Shown piece by piece: positions 8,544 to 16,978 of a stretch of 46,391 bases of DNA. The position numbers and the translations under genes are program-made. The notes beneath the pieces are model-generated. The model had not been told where the DNA came from, made no database searches, and saw only the letters and a program-made list of their open reading frames with translations. The stretch is from assembly GCA_002717445.1 (NCBI GenBank), contig PBDY01000007.1:1-46391 (forward strand), read 5' to 3'. The stretch's first letter is position 1, and every line of letters begins with the position of its first letter. The stretch is from Gammaproteobacteria bacterium (lineage in GTDB: Bacteria > Pseudomonadota > Gammaproteobacteria > Steroidobacterales > UBA11654).

Positions 8544-9301
8544 TTTTTAAGTCGGTCTAAAAACTCGGTCGGACTATTGCCCTGCTCTATTGTTTCAACA
8601 ATTGCAGAACCAACAATGATGCCATCGACATAGTCTGCAATCATTTCCACATCGGATTTTTCTCGAATCCCAAATCCAGCACAAACAGGTATTTTTGAAA
8701 TTTCTTGAACCTGCTTTAGATACTCTGTTACATCGGCTGACAGAGCACCTTCTCCGCCTGTAACTCCTTTGACGGTGACTGCATATATAAATCCCCTGCT
8801 TTGATCAGAGATCATTTCTATCCTATCTTTAGGCGTTGCCGGTGTGACCAATTGAATCAGAGCAAGTCCTGCTTCAGTCAACCGTTGATTGAGTTCTTTG
8901 CTCTCCTCAATCGGTAAGTCTGGGACAATGAAGCCGTCCACACCAGATTCGAGTGAAGCATCAACAAGCTCTTCCATCCCAAATACATAAAGTGGGTTTA
9001 AGTAACTCATGAGGACAATCGGGGTGTCCAAATTAATTTCGTTTAATTGGTTGAAGATCCATGTAAGTGTCACACCGTTCTCAATGGCCATATGGCTTGA
9101 TCTCTGGATTGTCACTCCATCGGCCATGGGATCAGAAAATGGAACGCCAATTTCAATCACATCGGCCTTTTTTGAAATTTCATAGAGGGTTTGCTTGAAG
9201 TCTTTGGTGTTTGGATAGCCTGCCGTTATGAATGGGACAATCGCAGGGCCAGGCTCTTTTGGGGCTCTTATTTTTTCCTCAATGTATTTGCCTCCAATCA
9301 T
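8540..9301 (-). CDS. trpA: Tryptophan synthase alpha chain
   Basis: 253 residues, slightly shorter than the usual ~268. It cleaves indole-3-glycerol phosphate and passes indole to TrpB through the alpha2beta2 tunnel. The catalytic Glu50 (VIEIGVPFSDP) and Asp61 (SDPMADGVTIQ) are present, as is the phosphate loop region near GGEGAL and GFGI. A small oddity is Val after ADG, where the family usually has Pro (ADGPTIQ). It is the last gene of the trp operon, 4 bases after trpB, and its stop overlaps the end of the convergent sulfotransferase gene. Confidence 0.96.
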   Translation of the reverse strand: MIGGKYIEEKIRAPKEPGPAIVPFITAGYPNTKDFKQTLYEISKKADVIEIGVPFSDPMADGVTIQRSSHMAIENGVTLTWIFNQLNEINLDTPIVLMSYLNPLYVFGMEELVDASLESGVDGFIVPDLPIEESKELNQRLTEAGLALIQLVTPATPKDRIEMISDQSRGFIYAVTVKGVTGGEGALSADVTEYLKQVQEISKIPVCAGFGIREKSDVEMIADYVDGIIVGSAIVETIEQGNSPTEFLDRLKN

Positions 9302-9305
9302 ATAA

Positions 9306-10526
9306 TCATTTATTCATTAATTTACTGAGTGTGGGCATGTCTTTGTCTCCTCGCCCAGAAAGCCCGATTAAAACACGCTTTCCTGTATTTTCATTGGCCC
9401 ATTTTTTTGCCTCCACAAAAGCATGGGAGCTTTCAATGGCTGGCAATATTCCCTCATTTTCACAAACTTCTCTTAATAGCTCCAAAGCCTCATCGTCTTT
9501 TGCCGATGTATATTGCACTCGATTTATCGATTGTAAAAATGCATGTTCTGGGCCAACGCCTGGATAGTCGAGCCCAGCAGAAACCGAGTGCGTCTCTTGA
9601 ATCAATCCGTCGTCATCATGCAATAACATGGAATAAGTTCCGTGCAAAATTCCTGGCTTTCCAGAAGCAAGTGTCGCTGCATTTTCACCCAAATCGTTGC
9701 TTGTGCCTCCTGCTTCTATCCCAAATAGCTCCACTTCAAGATCACCGAGAAAAGCATGAAACAATCCAATTGCATTAGACCCGCCACCAACACAGGCAAA
9801 AACTGCATCGGGGAGACGCTGATCAATCTCAAGCATTTGCCGTCTTGCTTCCTTGCCTATGATGGATTGCATTTCTCTAACCAAATATGGGAATGGATGC
9901 GGGCCTACGACAGAACCAAGAATATAGTGTGTATTTTCTGGATCAGACACCCAGTCTCTAAATGCTTCATCAATTGCAGCCCTGAGGGTTTGATCTCCGC
10001 TCAACACAGAAATCACTTCCGTGCCCAGTTGTTTCATTCGATCAACATTGGGGGCTTGTCGTTCAATATCAATTGCGCCCATGTAAATTGTGCAAGGGAG
10101 CCCTACTCTCGCGCATGCAGCAGCACAAGCAACGCCGTGTTGGCCGGCGCCGGTCTCTGCAACAATTCTTTTCACGCCTAATTTTTTTGCAAGCATCGCC
10201 TGGCCAAGGGCATTGTTGATCTTGTGTGCTCCTGTGTGGGTCATGTCCTCTCTTTTGAGGAAAACCTCAACACCCCATTTTTTGCTCAGTTGACTTGCAT
10301 AGGTAAGCGCCGTTGGGCGACCGGCCCAGCTGTTCAACTCGCTCATAAGCTCTTCTTGAAATGCTTTATCGTTCAGAAAGATCTTGATGTTCTTCTCTAG
10401 TTTTTTCAATGCGGGCATCAAAGTCTCGGGTGCGTATTGCCCTCCAAAAATACCAAATCTTCCAGACTCATCAGGAAGCTCGCCATCTAGCAATGCTTTT
10501 AAAAGTTTTTGGTCATCTTTTTTCAT
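9306..10526 (-). CDS. trpB: Tryptophan synthase beta chain
   Basis: 406 residues, a full-length TrpB1-type chain. The PLP lysine is Lys102 in HTGAHKINNA. The glycine loop binding the PLP phosphate is CVGGGSNAIG, and the conserved GRFGIFGGQYAPETLMPAL N-terminus is intact. The enzyme condenses indole with serine to give tryptophan. The start overlaps the trpF stop by 4 bases, suggesting translational coupling. Confidence 0.98.
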   Translation of the reverse strand: MKKDDQKLLKALLDGELPDESGRFGIFGGQYAPETLMPALKKLEKNIKIFLNDKAFQEELMSELNSWAGRPTALTYASQLSKKWGVEVFLKREDMTHTGAHKINNALGQAMLAKKLGVKRIVAETGAGQHGVACAAACARVGLPCTIYMGAIDIERQAPNVDRMKQLGTEVISVLSGDQTLRAAIDEAFRDWVSDPENTHYILGSVVGPHPFPYLVREMQSIIGKEARRQMLEIDQRLPDAVFACVGGGSNAIGLFHAFLGDLEVELFGIEAGGTSNDLGENAATLASGKPGILHGTYSMLLHDDDGLIQETHSVSAGLDYPGVGPEHAFLQSINRVQYTSAKDDEALELLREVCENEGILPAIESSHAFVEAKKWANENTGKRVLIGLSGRGDKDMPTLSKLMNK

Positions 10527-11134
10527 TGTTTTGACTCATCGAATGTACGAACAATTTTATTGAATTGAATAATTTTTTCCTTACTTTTAATTCCTCTGTT
10601 GCTTTCAACCCCGCTGCTCACATCCACACCAAATGGGTTGACTGTTTCTAGAATTGAGGAAATATTGTCAGGTGATAGCCCGCCGGCAATGAAAAGATTA
10701 TTGCTCTCGCATGCTTTTTGCAAGATTTCTGTATTAGCCATCTGCCCTGAACCGCTGACAGGCCCCTCCAGTAAAGCCAATGATTCGACATCAATGCTTG
10801 CGATATCTAAACTTTTCTCTGCACGATAAACCTTTATTTTTTTAATTTTGCTTGGCACTTCAATTGATTCAAAATCATCGGCATCGGTTTGAACATATGT
10901 GGGGGTGAAATCTTCGAGAACCTCATCAAGACTGCTTTGTGTTGGATGCTGCATGACCGCAACCGTATTGATTTTTTTTGATGTAGAGAACACCAGATTG
11001 GCTGCAGACTTTGGTTCAATATACCTGGGTGATGATCTGACAAACACAAACCCAATAAAGTCTGCTCCATGCTCTATGGCACAATCCAAATCATCCAGCT
11101 TTGTGATTCCACATATTTTAATCAAGGTTTTCAT
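10523..11134 (-). CDS. trpF: Phosphoribosylanthranilate isomerase
   Basis: 203 residues, a stand-alone TrpF, not fused to TrpC as in E. coli. The N-terminal LIKICGIT carries the catalytic cysteine (about Cys8), and FGVDVSSGVES near the C-terminus holds the catalytic aspartate. It performs the Amadori rearrangement of phosphoribosylanthranilate. It overlaps trpC and trpB by 4 bases on either side. Confidence 0.95.
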   Translation of the reverse strand: MKTLIKICGITKLDDLDCAIEHGADFIGFVFVRSSPRYIEPKSAANLVFSTSKKINTVAVMQHPTQSSLDEVLEDFTPTYVQTDADDFESIEVPSKIKKIKVYRAEKSLDIASIDVESLALLEGPVSGSGQMANTEILQKACESNNLFIAGGLSPDNISSILETVNPFGVDVSSGVESNRGIKSKEKIIQFNKIVRTFDESKQ

Positions 11135-11964
11135 TGCTCTTCCAATGCTGCCAATCTCATTTCAGCCAATAGTTGCTGAGGATTTCCTGACTTCATCAAG
11201 GCCGTTCCAATCAGTGCACCTGAGTACCCAATTTTTGATAGTGTTTTAATTTCAGAGGCCTTGGTGATTCCGCTTTCAGCGATGCAAATTACATCCTTGG
11301 GTATAAACCGTGAAAGCTCTTCAAACCTGGAGAATCTCACATTCAAAGTTCTCAGGTCTCGACAATTGATCCCGAGAAGAATATTTTTCCTAAAAACATC
11401 GGATTTCGACATGATGGTTTGTGTGCGCTGCATATCCTCTTCATCAAAAGCCTCTATGAGAACAAACATATTATGCTTCATTGCACGTTCGATCATCTGG
11501 CTCAGTATTTCATCGCCGAGCATTGCTGCGATCAAAAGAACGCCTCTCGCGCCATTTATAAAAGCCTCTGAAACTTGATAGGGCTCAACCAGGAAATCCT
11601 TTCTCATGGTCGGCGTTTCAGGAAAAGATTTTGAAACGTCATTTAAGTCTTGCAAAGAGCCTGAGAATCTCGATGGCTCAGTGAGGACAGAAATCAGATT
11701 TGCGCCACTCTTGACATAAACATCTGCTTGATTTAATAGATCAAATTCTGGATTGGATATTTCGCCCAAAGAAGGGGAAGATTTTTTAATCTCAGTGATA
11801 AAAATAAACCCTTTCTGAAGCTCTATAGCGGGCCTTCTTTCAATGTCTTCACATGCCTTTAGTAGGCTTTCTTCTGATCGATTGATTTTATTTTTTTTAA
11901 GTCTCTCCCTGCTTGAGAGAGCCATATCCTGAAGAAAATTATTTTTTTTCTTATTCATCATCAT
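11131..11964 (-). CDS. trpC: Indole-3-glycerol phosphate synthase
   Basis: 277 residues. The family landmarks are FITEIKKSSPSLGEI (catalytic Glu and Lys), LTEPSRFSGSLQDL, MRKDFLVEPYQV, LLGINCRDLRTL and IAESGI. It closes the ring of the Amadori product to indole glycerol phosphate. Three consecutive ATGs (11964, 11961, 11958) are possible starts. All lie inside the end of trpD, so the overlap is 8 to 14 bases. It is stand-alone, not fused to TrpF. Confidence 0.96.
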   Translation of the reverse strand: MMMNKKKNNFLQDMALSSRERLKKNKINRSEESLLKACEDIERRPAIELQKGFIFITEIKKSSPSLGEISNPEFDLLNQADVYVKSGANLISVLTEPSRFSGSLQDLNDVSKSFPETPTMRKDFLVEPYQVSEAFINGARGVLLIAAMLGDEILSQMIERAMKHNMFVLIEAFDEEDMQRTQTIMSKSDVFRKNILLGINCRDLRTLNVRFSRFEELSRFIPKDVICIAESGITKASEIKTLSKIGYSGALIGTALMKSGNPQQLLAEMRLAALEEQ

Positions 11965-12973
11965 TCATCAGGCGCGATAGGAAATCTTTTGCTTTTCCGC
12001 TCTTGATTGCTTCTCTAGCTTTCCCTATGCCTTCACTGAGCTCTGTCACATTTCCTGAAACTTGAAGCGATAGACCGGTGTTCAGCACCAATGCATCTTC
12101 ATGAGCACCGTTGTCTTTACCTTCAAAAACCTTCAGAAGCGCCTCAGCGTTGACTTTAGAAGTCCCGCCTTTAAGCTCCTCCTCTTTGCATGTTTTGATT
12201 CCGTGTTCTGAGGGATCAATGATGCTGTGCGTAATGGAGTTATTGCCCACGTCAAATAGCTCAAATTTTGAAGCCGGTGTCGGCTCATCCCAGCCGTTTA
12301 ATCCATGAACAACAAATGCACGATCCAATTCCATTCCACTCAAACTCGATGCCATTAAAGATGCCATTTCTGAGCTGAATGCTCCAAGCAGGTAGAACGA
12401 TGGCTTGGCTGGGTTTGTCAGCGGTCCAAGAATATTAAAAACAGTTCTGATCTTTAAAGCTTGTCTGATCGGGGCAATATGTTTCATGGCTGGGTGAAAA
12501 TTTGGAGCAAATAAAAAGCTAAAACCGATCTTGCTTATTTGTGCTTTAACAGAGTCGGCATCTGCTGGAAAACGATAACCAAGAAACTCAAGCAAATCAG
12601 CGCTTCCAGACTTGCTGGATACTGAGCGATTGCCATGCTTTGCAACCTTTAGGCCACAAGCAGCGCTGAGCAATGCAGAGCCTGTCGATATATTAAAACT
12701 GTGTGATCCATCTCCGCCTGTTCCTACTATGTCGATAAGCTCTGAAGAATTTTCAAGCTCAACTGCTGTTGCCGCCCTTCTCATCCCATTCGCAAAACCA
12801 CGTACTTCCTCAGCAGATTCTCCCTTCATGCTTAAAGCAACCAAAAGTGATCCTGCCAAGGCGGGCTCAACAGAGCCTGCTGCTAGAGCAGCCATCAATG
12901 CTTCAGATTGTTCCTCTGATAAACTTTCACCATTCATCAGCTGCCCCAAAAGACCTTCTAAATCATGGCTCAT
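11951..12973 (-). CDS. trpD: Anthranilate phosphoribosyltransferase
   Basis: 340 residues, full length. The PRPP-binding motif VGTGGDGSHSFNIST (about 83-97) and the metal and substrate motif KHGNRSVSSKSGSADLLE are intact. It transfers phosphoribose from PRPP to anthranilate. It is a separate gene, unlike the trpGD fusion of enterics, and overlaps trpG by 4 bases and trpC by up to 14. Confidence 0.97.
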   Translation of the reverse strand: MSHDLEGLLGQLMNGESLSEEQSEALMAALAAGSVEPALAGSLLVALSMKGESAEEVRGFANGMRRAATAVELENSSELIDIVGTGGDGSHSFNISTGSALLSAACGLKVAKHGNRSVSSKSGSADLLEFLGYRFPADADSVKAQISKIGFSFLFAPNFHPAMKHIAPIRQALKIRTVFNILGPLTNPAKPSFYLLGAFSSEMASLMASSLSGMELDRAFVVHGLNGWDEPTPASKFELFDVGNNSITHSIIDPSEHGIKTCKEEELKGGTSKVNAEALLKVFEGKDNGAHEDALVLNTGLSLQVSGNVTELSEGIGKAREAIKSGKAKDFLSRLMNDDE

Positions 12974-13557
12974 GCCGTCCTCCCATTTGTTGTATTCAAG
13001 AAATTATTCATCAACTGCATGCCTTCTTTCGTCATTATGCTCTCAGGATGAAATTGGACTCCTTCGGTATCATAAACATTGTGTCTTACCCCCATGATCT
13101 CGCCAGATTCTGTTTTTGCACTCACGACAAGTTCATCTGGCAAATGCTCCTCATTTGCAGATAAGGAGTGGTACCTGCCTGCAATCATTGGAGTTTCGAT
13201 ATTCTTAAAAATCGTTTGTCCATCGTGCATTATTTCAGAGGTTTTTCCATGCATGAGTTGCTTTGAGTAGGTGATCTTACCACCAAATACTTCGACAATG
13301 CATTGGTGGCCCAAACACACACCAAGAATAGGGATAATGGGAGCAAATGCATCGATAATGCTCATTGAGACCCCTGCATCTCTGGGTCTACCAGGGCCGG
13401 GTGAGACAACAAGAAAATCTGGGTCCATGTCTTTTGCCTGATCAATGGTGATGGCATTGTTTCTAAAAACGTCCACTTCAGTGCCAAGAGACCTAAACCC
13501 TTGAACCAAGTTGTAGGTGAATGAATCAAAATTATCAATCATCAAGATCTTTTTCAT
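12970..13557 (-). CDS. trpG: Anthranilate synthase component II (glutamine amidotransferase)
   Basis: 195 residues, a single class I glutamine amidotransferase domain. The catalytic triad is visible: Cys81 (GVCLGHQ), His170 and Glu172 (VQFHPES). The oxyanion loop SPGPGRP is also present. It hydrolyses glutamine and delivers ammonia to TrpE. In many bacteria TrpG (PabA) also serves aminodeoxychorismate synthase. No second copy or pabB is in this window, so sharing cannot be judged. It overlaps trpE and trpD by 4 bases each. Confidence 0.96.
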   Translation of the reverse strand: MKKILMIDNFDSFTYNLVQGFRSLGTEVDVFRNNAITIDQAKDMDPDFLVVSPGPGRPRDAGVSMSIIDAFAPIIPILGVCLGHQCIVEVFGGKITYSKQLMHGKTSEIMHDGQTIFKNIETPMIAGRYHSLSANEEHLPDELVVSAKTESGEIMGVRHNVYDTEGVQFHPESIMTKEGMQLMNNFLNTTNGRTA

Positions 13558-14948
13558 AACTCGCCCTCTTTTACCATTCTTAATGCGGTTCTGAGAATCT
13601 CGCTTTTTGCCAAAACTTCTTTGTATTCATTCTCAGGCAAGCTGTCTGCAACAATTCCAGCGCCCGCTTGGAAGCAATATTTTTCATCTGAAAAAACAAT
13701 TGTCCGTATTGCGATTGCCTGATCCATGTCGCCATTTTTGGAAAAATATCCCACTGTACCTCCGTAAACTCCTCTGAGTTGAGGCTCGATATCATCAATC
13801 AATTCCATTGCTCTGACTTTTGGTGCGCCAACCAATGTTCCTGCAGGAAATGCTGCTGCAAACAAATCAAACGCATCATGGCTAACCTCTAACTTGCCCT
13901 GTACGCCACTGACTATGTGCATCACATGACTGTAATATTCGATTGATTGATATGGGCTCACCTCAATTGAGCCATGGCTTGCTACGCGTCCGAGATCATT
14001 GCGAGCAAGGTCAACCAACATGATATGCTCTGCGATTTCTTTCTCATCCGCCAATAGTGATTCCTTGTGAGCCCTATCTTCATAATCGTCCTTTCCTCTG
14101 GGTCTTGTTCCTGCAATGGGCCTGAGTGATGCTTTATCGTCACTCAATCTAACCAAAGCTTCTGGGGAAGAGCCTGCAATCTTAAATCCATCTGTCTCAC
14201 AATAAAACATGTAAGGAGATGGGTTGATGAGACGCATTGCTCGATAAACATCAAAAGGGTCCAGATCATAACTGCCTGAAAAGGCAATGGACAAAACAAT
14301 TTGAAAAATATCGCCCTCATAAATATGGTGTTTTGCTTGTTCAACCGCGTCATAAAAGATTTCTTTATCAATGTTGGCTTCTGGTTCTGTGTAAGCTTTC
14401 TGTTTGAGGTTGGGATTGACCTCCTTCTTGAGCATTGCAAGAATTTCCGCCCTTAGATTGCTTCTCTCACCTTCATTGCCAGAATGAAGCAGCGCCATCT
14501 TGTTTTCCTCATGATCAAAGATCAGAAGGGATGTGGGTGCAATGTATGAACAATCTGGGGGGCTTAAGATGCCTTCTTTGCCCTTGGGTACTGGCAAGTC
14601 TTCAAAATAACGGATCATTTCAAATGAACTAAAGCCAACGATACCGCCTGAAAACGGGACCGCCTCGATTGAGGGCTTTAGATCAGGAACCTCTGAAAGG
14701 GTTTTTCTGAATAAATCCATCATCTCGGTTTGTGATTTTGGCTTGCTTACTTTTTCTCCATTCAGAAAGAAGTTTCCACTTCTAACTTGAATGGATTGTG
14801 ATGAGCCCATCCCCAAGAAGGAATACCGTGATTGGTCCACCCCTCTTTCTATGCTTTCCAGTAGAAAAACAGGCTCCAGTTCACGCAGCTTCATAAACAC
14901 CGATGCAGGTGTTTCATTATTTAATTCAATGTCAAAATATTTGTTCAT
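13554..14948 (-). CDS. trpE: Anthranilate synthase component I
   Basis: 464 residues from the ATG at 14948. The reading frame is open upstream to 15014, but that extension runs through the attenuator terminator, so the true start must be the ATG just after the U-tract (MNKYFDIELNNETP). The LLES feedback-inhibition motif (residues 29-32) suggests allosteric control by tryptophan. The chorismate-binding domain carries IAGTRPRG, GAPKVRAMELI and AGAGIVADS. It converts chorismate and ammonia to anthranilate. No Shine-Dalgarno precedes the start: the nine-base U-tract is followed by GAA-ATG. Confidence 0.95.
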   Translation of the reverse strand: MNKYFDIELNNETPASVFMKLRELEPVFLLESIERGVDQSRYSFLGMGSSQSIQVRSGNFFLNGEKVSKPKSQTEMMDLFRKTLSEVPDLKPSIEAVPFSGGIVGFSSFEMIRYFEDLPVPKGKEGILSPPDCSYIAPTSLLIFDHEENKMALLHSGNEGERSNLRAEILAMLKKEVNPNLKQKAYTEPEANIDKEIFYDAVEQAKHHIYEGDIFQIVLSIAFSGSYDLDPFDVYRAMRLINPSPYMFYCETDGFKIAGSSPEALVRLSDDKASLRPIAGTRPRGKDDYEDRAHKESLLADEKEIAEHIMLVDLARNDLGRVASHGSIEVSPYQSIEYYSHVMHIVSGVQGKLEVSHDAFDLFAAAFPAGTLVGAPKVRAMELIDDIEPQLRGVYGGTVGYFSKNGDMDQAIAIRTIVFSDEKYCFQAGAGIVADSLPENEYKEVLAKSEILRTALRMVKEGEL

Positions 14949-14951
14949 TTC

Positions 14952-14984
14952 AAAAAAAAACCCATCACCAAATAGGAGATGGGT
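14952..14984 (-). terminator. trp attenuator terminator hairpin (segments 3:4)
   Basis: On the minus strand a 7-bp stem, ACCCATC pairing with GATGGGT (14978-14984 with 14960-14966), closes an 11-base loop. The U-rich run at 14952-14960 follows directly. This is an intrinsic terminator placed 4 bases before the trpE start codon and downstream of a Trp-rich leader peptide. Confidence 0.9.
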
Positions 14985-15020
14985 AAACCTTGATTTCAAA
15001 TAGATACCGGACACCCTCTC

Positions 15021-15068
15021 CTAGGAGAGACGCCACCAGCTACCGTTATTTAAAATCCTTGTATTCAT
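15021..15068 (-). CDS. trpL: trp leader peptide (15 residues, tandem Trp)
   Basis: A short frame on the minus strand, ATG at 15066-15068 to TAG at 15021-15023, reads MNTRILNNGSWWRLS. Two consecutive TGG codons (15033-15038) lie four codons before the stop, immediately ahead of the alternative RNA hairpins. The position, the tandem Trp codons and the following terminator are those of trpL leader peptides. No strong Shine-Dalgarno is visible. Depending on the promoter used, the mRNA 5' end would be only about 4-17 bases upstream. Confidence 0.9.
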   Translation of the reverse strand: MNTRILNNGSWWRLS

Positions 15069-15078
15069 AATTGAATGA

Positions 15079-15107
15079 AGTATGTCCCGATATTATCTAA
15101 TCGTCAA
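15079..15107 (-). promoter_or_regulatory. Probable trp operon promoter
   Basis: In the 49 bases between the permease stop and trpL, the minus strand carries TTGACG (15102-15107) and CATACT (15079-15084) with 17 bases between, matching consensus at 5/6 and 4/6. An alternative -10, GATAAT (15092-15097, 5/6), has no good -35 partner. With the first choice the mRNA would begin about 4 bases before the trpL ATG. No clear TrpR operator match is seen. Confidence 0.5.
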
Positions 15108-15117
15108 GACAACAATC

Positions 15118-16953
15118 CTAAAAATACAATAGGGGCAGAACAATCGAAAGAGTGATCCACATGATTAACAACAAAGGAATGCCAAGCTTAACAAAGTCAT
15201 TGAATACATATCCTCCAGCGCCCATGATCAATAAATTGGTTTGATATCCAATAGGCGTAACAAAGCTCATGTTTGCGCCGAATAAAACTGACAGAACAAA
15301 TGGTTCAATGGGGGCACCCAGTTGAAGAGCGATATTTATTGCGATCGGCGTTCCTAGAACTGCTGCTGCATTATTAGATACGACATTCGTTAATATTGCC
15401 ATAAGGAGCATCAACACACTTAAGATTACAGGCATGGGTAATGACGAAGTCAGATATACAAACCAATTAGCAATAAAGTCAGAGCCTCCGGTGAGCTCGA
15501 GCGCGGTACCCAAACTCAAACTGGCAACAATCAACATAATCACCGGAATATTCATAGAATTTCCAACGTCACTCCATTTCAAAGTTCCGGCAAGCAACAT
15601 GATCAGAAGCCCAAGCATTGCGGCCACTGAAATTGGCATGAGGCTTGTTGCTGCCATGAGTGTTACGCCAAGCATGATATAAAGAGGGAAGAATGAGCGT
15701 TTAGCGGCTAAGTCCATCTTGTCCTTTTCAATGACAAGCATATTGCTATTGCTCTTCAAGTTATTGATGGCTTTTGATGTGCCCTGAACCAAAACAACAT
15801 CACCCGGGTTTAAGGTTGTAGCACTAATATTGCCGGTTATTTTTACCCCTGTTGCACCGGAGTGAACACCCAATGGGATAAGATTAAAACGAGATGCAAA
15901 ATGTTGTGAGCTCAATGACATGTGATCCAACAAAGACCCTCCTGTTATAACCACTTCTGCTAGACGGGCATCTTCATCTTGCTCTTGATCTATGTTTTTA
16001 TTTTGCTCATCCTCAAATAAGCTTAAACCCAGTATTTCTTGGTAATTTTGAAGATTTTCAAGCGAGTCCTTGATATATATTCTGTCTCCAGGCTCAAAAA
16101 TAACAGAAGGAATCTTTGCAACAAACAATGAGTCGGAACGCTTAATCTTATCTATCTTGAAGCCATCCCCTGCCTTTTCTTGGATCTCTGCAAGCGTCTT
16201 TCCGTCTGAATATTCTCCTTGATTGACATAAAGAGATGCCTCAAAAACTCGATTTTCTTTTTTTTGAGCTCTTGGCATCCTGTCAGTGAGCATGTTTGGT
16301 GCGATAAGCCATAAAAAAAGCATCCCGAAAGAACCTGCGATCAATGCCGGGATAACAAAATCAAACAATTGTATTTCATCAAGCCCCATGTCATTTGCAA
16401 TTCCAACAACCAGAAGGTTTGTAGATGTTCCAATGGTGGTAGCCATCCCTCCGATGATTGTTGCCATTCCCATAGGCATCAGGACTTTTGAAGAACTGAT
16501 GTTTGCATTTTCGCTTACTGCGATCAATGCTGGAATCAACATGACAACGATCGGAGTATTGTTAATGAATGCACTGAAAAAAGCGCCAAATAAAAGCACT
16601 CCAAGCAGCGATAGTTTTGGATGACTGACCCATGACCTTGAGAGAAAACCAACCAATGGGTCCAATGATCGATTGATTTCAATGGCTTTTCCTATCGCCA
16701 ATAATAAGCAAATTGTAATCAGGGCCTCGTTTCCGAAATTGGTTAAAAATAGCTCAATCGGATTAATGAAATTGCCATTGAATGAATAAGGGAAAAAATA
16801 AAATGAGGCGACCATAATTACCAAAATTGTCAAACTTGATGACTCAATTGAAATCCAATCTCTGGAAAACAAATAGAGCCCCAAGACAGTAAGCATCATC
16901 ACAAATAACGCGTGTATTTCAGGTAATTCTGGCATCATTAAGCTTGTATTCAT
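15118..16953 (-). CDS. SLC13/DASS-type permease with two RCK_C domains
   Basis: 611 residues with about ten or more transmembrane segments in two halves. Each half has the family's Asn/Thr signature: NNTPIVVML followed by TSTNLLVVG in the first, and SNNAAAVL followed by TPIGYQTNLLI in the second. Between them are two soluble TrkA-C/RCK_C-like domains (about 238-310 and 333-402). This is the architecture of bacterial SLC13-family permeases for anions such as sulfate or dicarboxylates. The substrate is not predictable. The start could also be Met6 or Met7. Its ATG is only 25 bases from the start of the divergent dehydrogenase gene, and the trp promoter follows directly after its stop. Confidence 0.88.
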   Translation of the reverse strand: MNTSLMMPELPEIHALFVMMLTVLGLYLFSRDWISIESSSLTILVIMVASFYFFPYSFNGNFINPIELFLTNFGNEALITICLLLAIGKAIEINRSLDPLVGFLSRSWVSHPKLSLLGVLLFGAFFSAFINNTPIVVMLIPALIAVSENANISSSKVLMPMGMATIIGGMATTIGTSTNLLVVGIANDMGLDEIQLFDFVIPALIAGSFGMLFLWLIAPNMLTDRMPRAQKKENRVFEASLYVNQGEYSDGKTLAEIQEKAGDGFKIDKIKRSDSLFVAKIPSVIFEPGDRIYIKDSLENLQNYQEILGLSLFEDEQNKNIDQEQDEDARLAEVVITGGSLLDHMSLSSQHFASRFNLIPLGVHSGATGVKITGNISATTLNPGDVVLVQGTSKAINNLKSNSNMLVIEKDKMDLAAKRSFFPLYIMLGVTLMAATSLMPISVAAMLGLLIMLLAGTLKWSDVGNSMNIPVIMLIVASLSLGTALELTGGSDFIANWFVYLTSSLPMPVILSVLMLLMAILTNVVSNNAAAVLGTPIAINIALQLGAPIEPFVLSVLFGANMSFVTPIGYQTNLLIMGAGGYVFNDFVKLGIPLLLIMWITLSIVLPLLYF

Positions 16954-16978
16954 TTATCTTATGTTCTAGAAATTATAC

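Larger units (their letters stand above)
14952..15068 (-). promoter_or_regulatory. trp operon transcription attenuator (leader region)
   Basis: The leader can adopt two exclusive structures. Segment 1 (CTCTC, 15025-15029) pairs with segment 2 (GAGAG) around a CTAG loop that contains the leader stop codon. Segment 2, AGGAGAGGGT (15013-15022), can instead pair with segment 3, ACCCATCTCCT (14974-14984): ten base pairs with one bulged A. Segment 3 is also the 5' arm of the terminator. Ribosome stalling at the tandem Trp codons (15033-15038) would mask segment 1, favour 2:3 and let transcription into trpE proceed. With ample Trp, 1:2 and 3:4 form and transcription stops. The mechanism is inferred by analogy to the E. 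coli trp attenuator. Confidence 0.88.
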
